From: Oceanobacter sp045430275
GTDB taxonomy: Bacteria; Pseudomonadota; Gammaproteobacteria; Pseudomonadales; Oceanobacteraceae
NCBI GenBank assembly: GCA_045430275.1
Contig: JAILXU010000003.1
Span: forward strand, 1-64,000
DNA: 64,000 bases
Reading direction: 5' to 3'
The position numbers were made by a program, and so were the translations under genes. Positions 25,269 through 33,002 of the stretch are shown here, piece after piece. Within the stretch, counting starts at the first letter, position 1. Each line of letters opens with the position of its first letter. The notes under the pieces are model-generated. The model ran no database searches. It was not told the DNA's origin and saw only the letters and a list, made by a program, of their open reading frames with translations.

Positions 25269-26072
25269 ATGCTGACCTACCCGGAAATTGATCCCATCGC
25301 CCTGGCGATTGGCCCACTCAAGATTCACTGGTACGGCCTGATGTATCTGCTGGCCTTTGGCAGCGCCTATGCCTTGGCCACCTTTCGGGCACGTCGTCCG
25401 GCCTCGGGCTGGAATGATGAGCAGGTATCCGACCTGGTATTTTTTGGTGCAATGGGCGTCATCCTGGGTGGCCGGGCCGGTTATGTGCTGTTTTATAACT
25501 TTGACCAGTTTCTCGATGACCCGATGTGGTTATTCCGGGTCTGGGAAGGCGGCATGTCTTTCCATGGCGGACTGCTGGGCGTGCTTTTAGGGCTGGCCTG
25601 GTTCGCATACAAGCACAAGAAAAATTTCTTTGATGTCGGTGACTTTGTCGCCCCTCTGGTGCCTGTCGGCCTGATGTTTGGCCGGATTGGTAATTTCATT
25701 GGTGGCGAGCTATGGGGCCGTGTTGCAGATCCGCAGGCTGTTCCCTGGGCGATGGTATTTCCACGCGCCGGAGATGACCCGCGTCACCCATCACAATTGT
25801 ATCAAGCCGGGCTGGAAGGTCTGCTGCTGTTCCTGTTGTTGTGGTGGTATTCCCATCAGCCACGCCCACGCATGGCCGTTGGTGCGGCTTTCCTGTTGGG
25901 GTATGGCGCATTCCGCACCCTGGCCGAGTTCTACCGCGAGCCGGACGCCCACATCGGCTTTGACCTGTTTGGCTGGATGAGCCGGGGCCAGTTGCTGAGT
26001 ATGCCGATGATTCTGGCGGGTCTGATCCTGCTGATTGTTGCCTATCAGCGTCAGCAAAAACCACAAGCCTAA
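25269..26072 (+). CDS. lgt: Prolipoprotein diacylglyceryl transferase
   Basis: Inner-membrane enzyme that transfers diacylglycerol from phosphatidylglycerol to the lipobox Cys of lipoprotein precursors. At 267 aa it has seven hydrophobic segments and the essential residues: His in 'GMSFHGGLLG', and Arg, Asn and Glu in 'GRIGNFIGGELWGR', the Lgt signature. It would process the several lipoproteins predicted in this window. The order lgt-thyA-folA is conserved in gammaproteobacteria. Confidence 0.98.
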   Translation: MLTYPEIDPIALAIGPLKIHWYGLMYLLAFGSAYALATFRARRPASGWNDEQVSDLVFFGAMGVILGGRAGYVLFYNFDQFLDDPMWLFRVWEGGMSFHGGLLGVLLGLAWFAYKHKKNFFDVGDFVAPLVPVGLMFGRIGNFIGGELWGRVADPQAVPWAMVFPRAGDDPRHPSQLYQAGLEGLLLFLLLWWYSHQPRPRMAVGAAFLLGYGAFRTLAEFYREPDAHIGFDLFGWMSRGQLLSMPMILAGLILLIVAYQRQQKPQA

Positions 26073-26105
26073 TCACTGAACGAACGATAGATCGAGAACC
26101 GAATT

Positions 26106-26900
26106 ATGAAACAGTACCTGGATTTGATGCGTCACGTGCGTGAGAACGGTGTCTTCAAGGAAGACCGCACAGGAACCGGCACCTGGAGCTGCTTTGGCTA
26201 CCAGATGCGTTTCGACCTGTCGCAAGGCTTTCCGCTGGTAACCACCAAGAAACTGCACTTGCGCTCCATCATCCACGAGCTGCTGTGGTTTCTGAACGGC
26301 GATACCAACATTGGCTACCTCAAGGACAATGGCGTGCGCATCTGGGATGAGTGGGCCGATGATGAAGGCAATCTCGGGCCGGTATACGGTGCCCAGTGGC
26401 GCAGTTGGCCAACGGCTGACGGCCAGCACATCGACCAGATCAGCCAGGTAATTGAGCAAATCAAACAAACCCCGGATTCCCGTCGCATCATTGTCAGTGC
26501 CTGGAACGTGGGTGAGCTGCGCAACATGGCCTTGCCGCCGTGTCATGCGTTCTTTCAGTTCTACGTCGCCGACGGCAAGCTGTCCTGTCAGTTGTACCAG
26601 CGCAGTGCCGATATTTTCCTCGGCGTGCCGTTCAATATCGCCAGCTACGCCCTGCTGCTTCATATGATGGCGCAGCAATGCGACCTCGACGTGGGTGACT
26701 TTGTCTGGACGGGTGGCGATGTACATCTGTACGCCAACCATCTGGAACAGGCCGACCTGCAACTCAGCCGTGAGCCTCTGCCGCTGGCCAAACTGGTGAT
26801 TCAGCGCAAGCCCGATAGCCTGTTCGACTATCGCTATGAAGATTTTGTGATCGAAGGCTACCAGTCACACGAACACATCAAGGCTCCAGTGGCCATCTAG
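26106..26900 (+). CDS. thyA: Thymidylate synthase
   Basis: Converts dUMP to dTMP using methylene-THF, producing DHF. The 264-aa length equals E. coli ThyA. The active site Cys is in 'LPPCHAFFQFYV'; 'DRTGTGTWSCFGYQMRFD' and 'QRSADIFLGVPFNIASYALL' are family signatures, and the C-terminus ends 'HEHIKAPVAI' as in E. coli. It forms an operon with folA, which regenerates THF from its product. Confidence 0.99.
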   Translation: MKQYLDLMRHVRENGVFKEDRTGTGTWSCFGYQMRFDLSQGFPLVTTKKLHLRSIIHELLWFLNGDTNIGYLKDNGVRIWDEWADDEGNLGPVYGAQWRSWPTADGQHIDQISQVIEQIKQTPDSRRIIVSAWNVGELRNMALPPCHAFFQFYVADGKLSCQLYQRSADIFLGVPFNIASYALLLHMMAQQCDLDVGDFVWTGGDVHLYANHLEQADLQLSREPLPLAKLVIQRKPDSLFDYRYEDFVIEGYQSHEHIKAPVAI

Positions 26901-26929
26901 GCCCCTTCATCGCACAGGATATCAATGGC

Positions 26930-27478
26930 ATGACCGCTTCTTCCCCATCCCGGCCCGAGTCCGTTACTTGTTCACTGATTGTGGCATTGGCCCGCAATCA
27001 CACCATTGGGCTGGATAACGACATGCCCTGGCATCTGCCGGACGACCTCAAGTACTTCCGCCAGCAAACCAGTGGCAAGCCGGTGGTGATGGGCCGCAAG
27101 ACGTTCGAGAGCATTGGCCGTCCGCTGCCCAAACGCACCAATATTGTGATCACCCGCCAGAGTGACTTTCAACCTGACGGCGTGGTGGTAGTGAATTCAC
27201 TGGAGCAGGCGCTGGAAGTTGCCAGAGAAGCCGCCAGCAAGGCCGAAGACCCGAACCTGCGCGATGTCATCATCATGGGTGGCGCACAAATTTATCAGCA
27301 GGCATTGCCTTGTGTGGATCGCCTGCTGTTGACCGAAATTCAGGCCGAGATTGCAGGCGATACCTTCTTCCCAGCATTTGATCGCTCACAATGGCAGGAA
27401 GTCTCCCGCGATGTTCGCCAGCCCTGCAGCAAGAACCCGCTGCCGTATGATTTTGTGGTGTACCAGCGCCGTACCTGA
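26930..27478 (+). CDS. folA: Dihydrofolate reductase
   Basis: NADPH-dependent reduction of dihydrofolate, closing the thymidylate cycle. At 182 aa it is somewhat longer than E. coli DHFR because of an N-terminal Ser/Pro extension (about 12 residues) and an insert around residues 86-104. Recognisable parts are 'SLIVALARNHTIGLDNDMPW', with the Met20-loop Trp, catalytic Asp in 'HLPDDLKYF', 'VVMGRKTFESIGRPL' and 'VIIMGGAQIYQQALP'. It lies 29 nt after thyA. Confidence 0.96.
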   Translation: MTASSPSRPESVTCSLIVALARNHTIGLDNDMPWHLPDDLKYFRQQTSGKPVVMGRKTFESIGRPLPKRTNIVITRQSDFQPDGVVVVNSLEQALEVAREAASKAEDPNLRDVIIMGGAQIYQQALPCVDRLLLTEIQAEIAGDTFFPAFDRSQWQEVSRDVRQPCSKNPLPYDFVVYQRRT

Positions 27479-27505
27479 ACCCACTCTTCTGCCCGGAGAC
27501 AGCGG

Positions 27506-28585
27506 ATGTCTAACCTTCTCACGATGCCCCTGAAAGTCTTTGCCGGTGACGATGCACTGGCGCACATTCGTCAGAATGGCCTGAGCGCAGACGATATCCA
27601 CATAGTGCTGGGTGCCTCTGGCGGCCCCAAGTGGCTGTGTCTGGCTGGAATTGATCGTTACCTGCTGTCCAACTGGTTTCACAATCGCACCACACCGCTG
27701 CACGTGCTCGGTACTTCTGCTGGTGGCTGGCGCATGAGCTGCTACGCCCAGCAAGACCCACTGGCCGCTCACGCCCGCTTTCTCGATGCCTATATCAGCC
27801 AGCAATATTCCGACAAGCCCACCCCGGAAGAAGTCGCGGCGGAATGCACCCGCATGCTTGATCACACGCTGGGCGACACCGGGCTGGATGACATTCTCAA
27901 TAACCCGGTGGTACGCTATCACACCCTTGCCAGCCGCTGTCGTGGCCTGACCGGCAGTGATCACAAGTGGTTGCAAGGTGCAGGCTGGATCAGCGCCATG
28001 AGCGCCAATCTGATTTCTCCCAAGGCCATGCGCCCCTGGGTTGAGCGGGTGCTGTTTCATCACCCGGATGCACCGCCGATTCAGGATTTCCCACGCCTGA
28101 AAACCCACCGGGTGACGCTGAACCGCGACAATTTGCATCCCGCCATTCTGGCAACCGGGGCGATTCCCATGGTAATCAGCGGCATTCGGGATATTCCCGC
28201 CGCACCTGAGGGTGTCTATCGGGACGGCGGCATCACCGACTATCAGTTTGATCTGCCAATTTTCCCGGACGATGGCTTTGTGCTGTATCCGCACTACTTT
28301 GCCAAAGCTCCCAAAGGCGGCTGGTTTGATAAACGTCTGAACTGGCGGCGCGCCCGTCGTGAGCACTACCGCCGCACCATTATGATTGCACCATCGTGGG
28401 AGTTTGCAGCGACACTACCCGGAGGACAGGTGCCAGATCTGGATGATTTTTACGATTATCGCTACCCGGAACGCCGACCACGCTGGGATGAGGTGCTCAA
28501 ACGCTGTGAACAACTGGCGGAAGCTCTGGCAACCATTCACGACCAGCAACGCTGGGCTGAAGTCGCAGAACCTTTACCTTGGTGA
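27506..28585 (+). CDS. Patatin-like phospholipase family protein
   Basis: Predicted lipid acyl hydrolase of 359 aa, no signal peptide. The glycine-rich oxyanion loop 'GASGGPKW' lies near residue 35, the nucleophile Ser is in 'GTSAGGW' near residue 72, and the catalytic Asp is in 'RDGGITDY' near residue 245; this is the Ser-Asp dyad of patatins. C-terminal residues are basic and tryptophan-containing. It follows folA by 27 nt and may be read with it. The substrate is unknown. The stop codon lies within the first copy of a 14-bp tandem repeat. Confidence 0.87.
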   Translation: MSNLLTMPLKVFAGDDALAHIRQNGLSADDIHIVLGASGGPKWLCLAGIDRYLLSNWFHNRTTPLHVLGTSAGGWRMSCYAQQDPLAAHARFLDAYISQQYSDKPTPEEVAAECTRMLDHTLGDTGLDDILNNPVVRYHTLASRCRGLTGSDHKWLQGAGWISAMSANLISPKAMRPWVERVLFHHPDAPPIQDFPRLKTHRVTLNRDNLHPAILATGAIPMVISGIRDIPAAPEGVYRDGGITDYQFDLPIFPDDGFVLYPHYFAKAPKGGWFDKRLNWRRARREHYRRTIMIAPSWEFAATLPGGQVPDLDDFYDYRYPERRPRWDEVLKRCEQLAEALATIHDQQRWAEVAEPLPW

Positions 28586-28624
28586 AACGGCCTTGGTGAA
28601 GCGACCTTGGTGAAGCGGCCCTGG
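28577..28624. repeat. 14-bp tandem repeat, 3.4 copies
   Basis: CCTTGGTGAAACGG, CCTTGGTGAAGCGA, CCTTGGTGAAGCGG and a partial CCCTGG follow one another with a 14-bp period. Copy 1 contains the last Trp codon and TGA stop of the patatin gene; the other copies carry the same TGG-TGA duplication into the 43-nt spacer before the convergent gene. It looks like slippage-type expansion. Confidence 0.8.
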
Positions 28625-28628
28625 CAAA

Positions 28629-29423
28629 TCAGGATGAACTCAGGAAGGGTTTGACGCTGCGCCAGAAGTTGAACCCAGCCACCGTCGAGAGCGCTTTGCA
28701 ACGCTGACGAATCTGCTTTTTTTGCTGTATTGGCAATTCCACCACTTGCTCAATTTTTTGTGCCCAGATAATCCAGTTGCCATCGCTGGTAGTGGCGTGC
28801 AACACCTGGCCAAAGCGCTGTTTTAACCAGCACAGCCAGGCGGCCTGGTCGCGATGCTCACACCATAAATTGACCACCAGCCAGCCACCTTCGGCCAGAT
28901 GGAGCCAACACGCTTCCAGATATTCCTGTTGCAGTTGTTGCGGGTCAGCTCCCTCTGCCAGATACAAATCACTGACCAGTAAACGGGCTTGTCCAGCGGT
29001 CGCCGTGCGTAAGTACGCTCCGGCGTCCATGACTTCAATGCGTAAACGAGGCGTTCTGGGCAGGGAAAAATATTGCCGTGCAACCCGTACTACGGCCTGA
29101 CGCAACTCCACAGCGGTAATCGTGGCCTGAGGTTGCACCGCCAACAGGGCGGAAGCCAGCGTGCCACCTCCCAACCCCAGAAGCGTTACTGGCCATTCAT
29201 GTACCTCGATCTCGTCAATCAGTGCCAATACCGCCAGCATCGCTCGGGCATATTCATGCTGAAGTTGCTCCGGCCGGGAACGCAGCAGACAACTTTGCTC
29301 ATCGGCATTGCCAAAGCACAGATAGCGCTTGTTACCATCATCAAAGACCTGAATAACACCGTATTCATCGTAGCGACGATGACGCTCCTGACCGGGCTGA
29401 TACCACTCACTCGGCGCAGGCAT
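28629..29423 (-). CDS. Spermidine synthase-like methyltransferase-fold protein
   Basis: Rossmann-fold protein of 264 aa resembling the SpeE core: 'VTLLGLGGGTLASALLAVQPQATITAVELRQAVVRVARQYF' is the nucleotide loop with the acidic Glu at the strand end, and 'LRIEVMDAGAYLRTATAGQARLLVSDLYLAEG' is the SpeE-like active region. Its start overlaps the argA stop as TAATG, so it is coupled to arginine biosynthesis. True spermidine synthases keep a second catalytic Asp in a DxxxP context, which is not clear here, so it may act on another substrate. The last residues are basic. Confidence 0.82.
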   Translation of the reverse strand: MPAPSEWYQPGQERHRRYDEYGVIQVFDDGNKRYLCFGNADEQSCLLRSRPEQLQHEYARAMLAVLALIDEIEVHEWPVTLLGLGGGTLASALLAVQPQATITAVELRQAVVRVARQYFSLPRTPRLRIEVMDAGAYLRTATAGQARLLVSDLYLAEGADPQQLQQEYLEACWLHLAEGGWLVVNLWCEHRDQAAWLCWLKQRFGQVLHATTSDGNWIIWAQKIEQVVELPIQQKKQIRQRCKALSTVAGFNFWRSVKPFLSSS

Positions 29424-30751
29424 TACTTGCCATCACTGAAACGCTCCTTCAGGGATTTGAAAAAGACCTTGGAACTGCGCTGGAGGTTGTACAGTTTCTG
29501 CCGCGCTTCGGGCAACTCCGACACCTCACCGGGGACAAAACCCTGCTCGATAAACCAGTGTGCGGTACGCGTGGTCAGCACAAATAACTGGCGGTAATGG
29601 CGTTTGCAGGCTTCCTGCTCGATTTGTTCCAGCAACCGCTGACCACGGTTGGAACGCCGATAGTCCGGGTGAACCGCCACGCAGGCCAGTTCGGCCTGGT
29701 CGTCACTGTACGGGTACAACGCCGCGCAAGCGGTGATCATGCCGTCACGTTCAATCACGTAGAAGCGGTGCAGCTCGGTTTCCAGCAGCTCCCGTGAACG
29801 CCGTACCAGAATGCCTTCGTCTTCCAGAGGCCGCAGCAGGGACAGGATGCCGCCGACGTCATCAATCATCGCCGGGCGTAGCTGGTCGTACGGATCTTCG
29901 GTCACCAGAGTGCCGGAACCTTCGCGGGTAAACAGCTCTTGCAGCAAGGCTCCGTCCTGCTGGTAACTGAGCAAATGCACCCGAGGTACGCCTTGCTTGA
30001 CCGCCCGCAAAGCCGCATCGGCATGTTTGCGGCTTTCGCCTTTCAAACTGTGCAGCCGATCTTCCAGCCCACCGACGGTCAGCTCCTTGAGTGTCCGGCC
30101 CTGCTCATCCGGCAACCCGGATACACGCCCCATCATGATCAGCTTTTCAGCCTTCAGGCTGGCCGCTGTATGCTGAGCCACGTTTTCCACCGCCAGATTG
30201 AAGATTTCGCCCGACGGCGAATACCCCAGACACGACAACAAGACGATATTCCCGGCGTCCAGTTGTGCAGAAATGGCCTGATGGTCAATCCGGCGGACTT
30301 CTCCGGTGTGCTGAAAATCCACACCATCGATCACGCCCAAAGGCCGGGCGGTGACAAAGTTTCCGCTGACCACTCGCATGCGAGCACCGTGCATCGGTGA
30401 GTTAGGCAATCCAACCGACAGGCAGGATTCCACCGTCGCCTTGACCGTTCCGACAGCCGCCTTGACGGCCGCCAGTGCGGATTCCGACGTGATGCGCAAA
30501 TCCTGATGAAAAGCGCTCGTCTGACCCAGTAACTGCAGCGATCGGTCAATCTGTGGTCGCGCACCGTGTACCAGTACCAGCCGAACGCCGAGACTGTTCA
30601 GCAAAGCCAGATCCTGCACAACATGGCTGAAGTATTGCCCTTCGATGGCATCACCTTCCAGCATCAGTACAAAGGTTCGTCCCCGGTGTGCATTGATGTA
30701 CGGGGAAGACTGACGAAACCATTGAACGTATTGGGTACTCGCGGGACTCAC
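29423..30751 (-). CDS. argA: N-acetylglutamate synthase
   Basis: First enzyme of arginine biosynthesis, acetylating glutamate from acetyl-CoA. The 442-aa product begins at GTG 30751 and has two domains: an amino-acid-kinase-like N-terminal part ('FVLMLEGDAIEG', 'VLVHGARPQIDRSL', the arginine feedback site in this family) and a C-terminal GNAT domain with 'LACVAVHPDYRRSNRGQRLL', the acetyl-CoA loop. It lies 35 nt after argE on the same strand; the two form an argE-argA unit. No ARG box was convincingly seen. Confidence 0.97.
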   Translation of the reverse strand: MSPASTQYVQWFRQSSPYINAHRGRTFVLMLEGDAIEGQYFSHVVQDLALLNSLGVRLVLVHGARPQIDRSLQLLGQTSAFHQDLRITSESALAAVKAAVGTVKATVESCLSVGLPNSPMHGARMRVVSGNFVTARPLGVIDGVDFQHTGEVRRIDHQAISAQLDAGNIVLLSCLGYSPSGEIFNLAVENVAQHTAASLKAEKLIMMGRVSGLPDEQGRTLKELTVGGLEDRLHSLKGESRKHADAALRAVKQGVPRVHLLSYQQDGALLQELFTREGSGTLVTEDPYDQLRPAMIDDVGGILSLLRPLEDEGILVRRSRELLETELHRFYVIERDGMITACAALYPYSDDQAELACVAVHPDYRRSNRGQRLLEQIEQEACKRHYRQLFVLTTRTAHWFIEQGFVPGEVSELPEARQKLYNLQRSSKVFFKSLKERFSDGK

Positions 30752-30785
30752 AATTTTCTCTCAGTAATAAAGGGGAATAAAGCCG

Positions 30786-31964
30786 TCAGACGCCATCCGT
30801 ATGACGGGCACAGAAACGGGTAATCAGCCCCTGCAAAATATTCAGGCAGGGTTCAATTTGATCCAGAGCCAGATATTCATCCACCTGATGCGCCTGGTCA
30901 ATGCTGCCGGGGCCAAGCACCAGCGTATCCATGCCCATTTGTTGTAAAAACGGCGCTTCGGTTGCAAAGGCGACGGCCTGACTGTCGTTACCGGTCAGGC
31001 GTTCGGCCACTTCGACCAGTGGGCTGGAGGCCGGAGTTTCAAAAGGTGATACCCCCGGAAAGTGAGTTTGCCACTCCAGTGTGACACCGCTGCGTTCCGC
31101 CACCGGCGTCAGTCGGCGCTGCATTTCATCACGTAAATCGTCATTACTCATGCCCGGCAAAGCGCGCAGATCAAACGCCAGTTCACAACTGCCACAAATG
31201 CGATTGGGGTTGTCACCACCATGAATACAACCCAGGTTCATGGTCGGTGTCTGCACCGCAAAGTGGGCGTTCTGATAGCGCTGAGCGAGTTCGTAACGCA
31301 CCGACTTCAGCTCCCCGATGACATCGTGCATGGCGTCCAGTGCGTTGACCCCAAGAGACGGGTCAGAAGAATGTCCAGCACGGCCAACCAACCGCACACC
31401 TTCCATCATAATGCCTTTGTGCATGCGCACGGGTCGCAGACTGGTTGGCTCCCCAACCACGGCATAACGGGCGTTCAGTTGAGTTTGTCGGGCCAGTGCC
31501 CGCGCTCCGGTCATGGAGCTTTCTTCATCGGCGGTGGCCAATACGATCAGCGGCTGCGCCAGATCACTGGCCTTCCAGGACTTCACCGCATGCAACACCA
31601 AGGCAAAGAAGCCTTTCATATCGCAACTGCCGAGACCGTACAAACGGCCATCACGCTCCGTCAGCGTGAAGGGATCAGACTGCCAGCGTTCCGGGTTACA
31701 CGGCACGGTGTCGGTATGACCGCTCAACACCAGACCGCCATCGCCAGTGCCCAGTGTCGCCACCAGATTGGCTTTGCCCACGGTGCCGGGAACCGGCAGG
31801 ATCACGGTTTCAAACCCCAGTGCATCAAACCATTCGGCCAACTGTTCGATCACTGCCAGATTGCTTTGATCGTATTCCGGCAACACCGAACTGATGCTGT
31901 TAAGACTGACCAGTTTGGCCATGGCGTCGATCACGCCGGGGACGTTTCTTTCTGCCTGAGACAT
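30786..31964 (-). CDS. argE: Acetylornithine deacetylase
   Basis: Zinc hydrolase that frees ornithine from N-acetylornithine. It is 392 aa from ATG 31964, preferred over the in-frame TTG at 31973 because of the AGGG site upstream. M20 family motifs: 'LVLSGHTDTVPC' (metal His and Asp), 'GLGSCDMKGFFALVLHAV' (bridging Asp), 'TADEESSMTGARAL' (catalytic Glu pair) and a late 'LVLGPGSIDQAHQVDEYLAL' containing the final His. It is divergent from the CYTH gene with a 52-nt gap. Confidence 0.95.
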   Translation of the reverse strand: MSQAERNVPGVIDAMAKLVSLNSISSVLPEYDQSNLAVIEQLAEWFDALGFETVILPVPGTVGKANLVATLGTGDGGLVLSGHTDTVPCNPERWQSDPFTLTERDGRLYGLGSCDMKGFFALVLHAVKSWKASDLAQPLIVLATADEESSMTGARALARQTQLNARYAVVGEPTSLRPVRMHKGIMMEGVRLVGRAGHSSDPSLGVNALDAMHDVIGELKSVRYELAQRYQNAHFAVQTPTMNLGCIHGGDNPNRICGSCELAFDLRALPGMSNDDLRDEMQRRLTPVAERSGVTLEWQTHFPGVSPFETPASSPLVEVAERLTGNDSQAVAFATEAPFLQQMGMDTLVLGPGSIDQAHQVDEYLALDQIEPCLNILQGLITRFCARHTDGV

Positions 31965-32016
31965 GAATTTCAACCCTGTGCTTGCGCATTCATAAACAGC
32001 TCATGACAATAGCGCC

Positions 32017-32997
32017 ATGGCTACCGAAATAGAACTCAAATTACGCGTTGCGCCCCGGCATGTACCGGCTTTGATCACACAACTGGATCAATTGGCCCAA
32101 CGTCAACGCACGCTGACGCTGCGCAATCATTATTACGACACACCGGATGCGACCCTGTCGGCTTCGGGCTGTGCGCTGCGCATTCGACAATCGGGTGAGC
32201 AGTGGGAACAGACCCTGAAGACTCGCGGCACCAGCACCGCCGGATTACAGCAACGCGGTGAATGGAACTGGCCGCTGGCTCGACCACAACTGGACACGGC
32301 CCTGTTTGATCAGGAAGACGTGCGCCAGCATTGGCCTGCTCAGGTGGATACCCGCCAACTGGGTGCCCTGTTCGCTACCCACTTTGAACGCCACCGCTGG
32401 CACTGGGAGCAGCAGCAAACACGCATCGAAATCGTGATTGACCAGGGCAGCATTCAAGCCGCTGGGCAAGAATTGCCACTGTGCGAACTGGAGCTGGAAC
32501 TGCAAGGCGGTGACGTTGCCTGTCTGTGGCAACTGACTGAACAACTGTGTCAGCAAACACCTCTCTGGCTCAGTGACATCAGCAAGGCCGAGCGAGGTTA
32601 TGCACTGGCCATGCCCGGCACCGACTGGTCGCCAGACTGGCGCTCGGCGGCAACACAGCCGCCACTGCCACGACTGAATCGCTTGTTGACCTGCCTCAAG
32701 CGCGCGCTGGAATCCTGGGTTTGGGATCAGGATTTTGCTACGCCGGTCGACGCCGACCTCCCGTCATTGATGCTAGCCTTGAAACAGCTGTATCAAGAGA
32801 TGGCGCAGGATCAGAATCCGTACCTCTCTCGATCCATACAGGCGTTAGATGCAATGCAGCCGCTGGTTCTGGAGTCAAACCGTCAGGCTCACCCGGAACT
32901 CCCTACCCAATTGGCCAATCAGTTATTGCAACTGGCGTATCTGGGCTGGCAGCTTCACAGCCGTTCTGCGACTCATCGCCCTCATCAGGAGAATTAA
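32017..32997 (+). CDS. CYTH domain inorganic triphosphatase (YgiF-like)
   Basis: Triphosphate tunnel metalloenzyme of 326 aa. The N-terminal 'ATEIELKLRV' contains the ExExK signature. 'NHYYDTPDATLSASGCALRIRQSGEQWEQTLKTRG' supplies tunnel Arg/Lys residues, and 'ICELELELQGGD'-type acidic strands around residues 150-160 complete the barrel. The C-terminal 110 residues are helical, shorter than the CHAD domain of E. coli YgiF. Expected activity is hydrolysis of inorganic triphosphate. It ends five nt before the GspE-like gene start. Confidence 0.9.
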   Translation: MATEIELKLRVAPRHVPALITQLDQLAQRQRTLTLRNHYYDTPDATLSASGCALRIRQSGEQWEQTLKTRGTSTAGLQQRGEWNWPLARPQLDTALFDQEDVRQHWPAQVDTRQLGALFATHFERHRWHWEQQQTRIEIVIDQGSIQAAGQELPLCELELELQGGDVACLWQLTEQLCQQTPLWLSDISKAERGYALAMPGTDWSPDWRSAATQPPLPRLNRLLTCLKRALESWVWDQDFATPVDADLPSLMLALKQLYQEMAQDQNPYLSRSIQALDAMQPLVLESNRQAHPELPTQLANQLLQLAYLGWQLHSRSATHRPHQEN

Positions 32998-33002
32998 CCT
33001 TC

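Noticed and set aside
27386..28366. 326-codon minus-strand frame opposite folA/patatin
   Set aside because: No ribosome site and it opposes two recognisable genes.
32721..33002. Upstream extension of the GspE-like frame
   Set aside because: It lies inside the CYTH gene in another frame; the ATPase start at 33003 has normal family text right after it.
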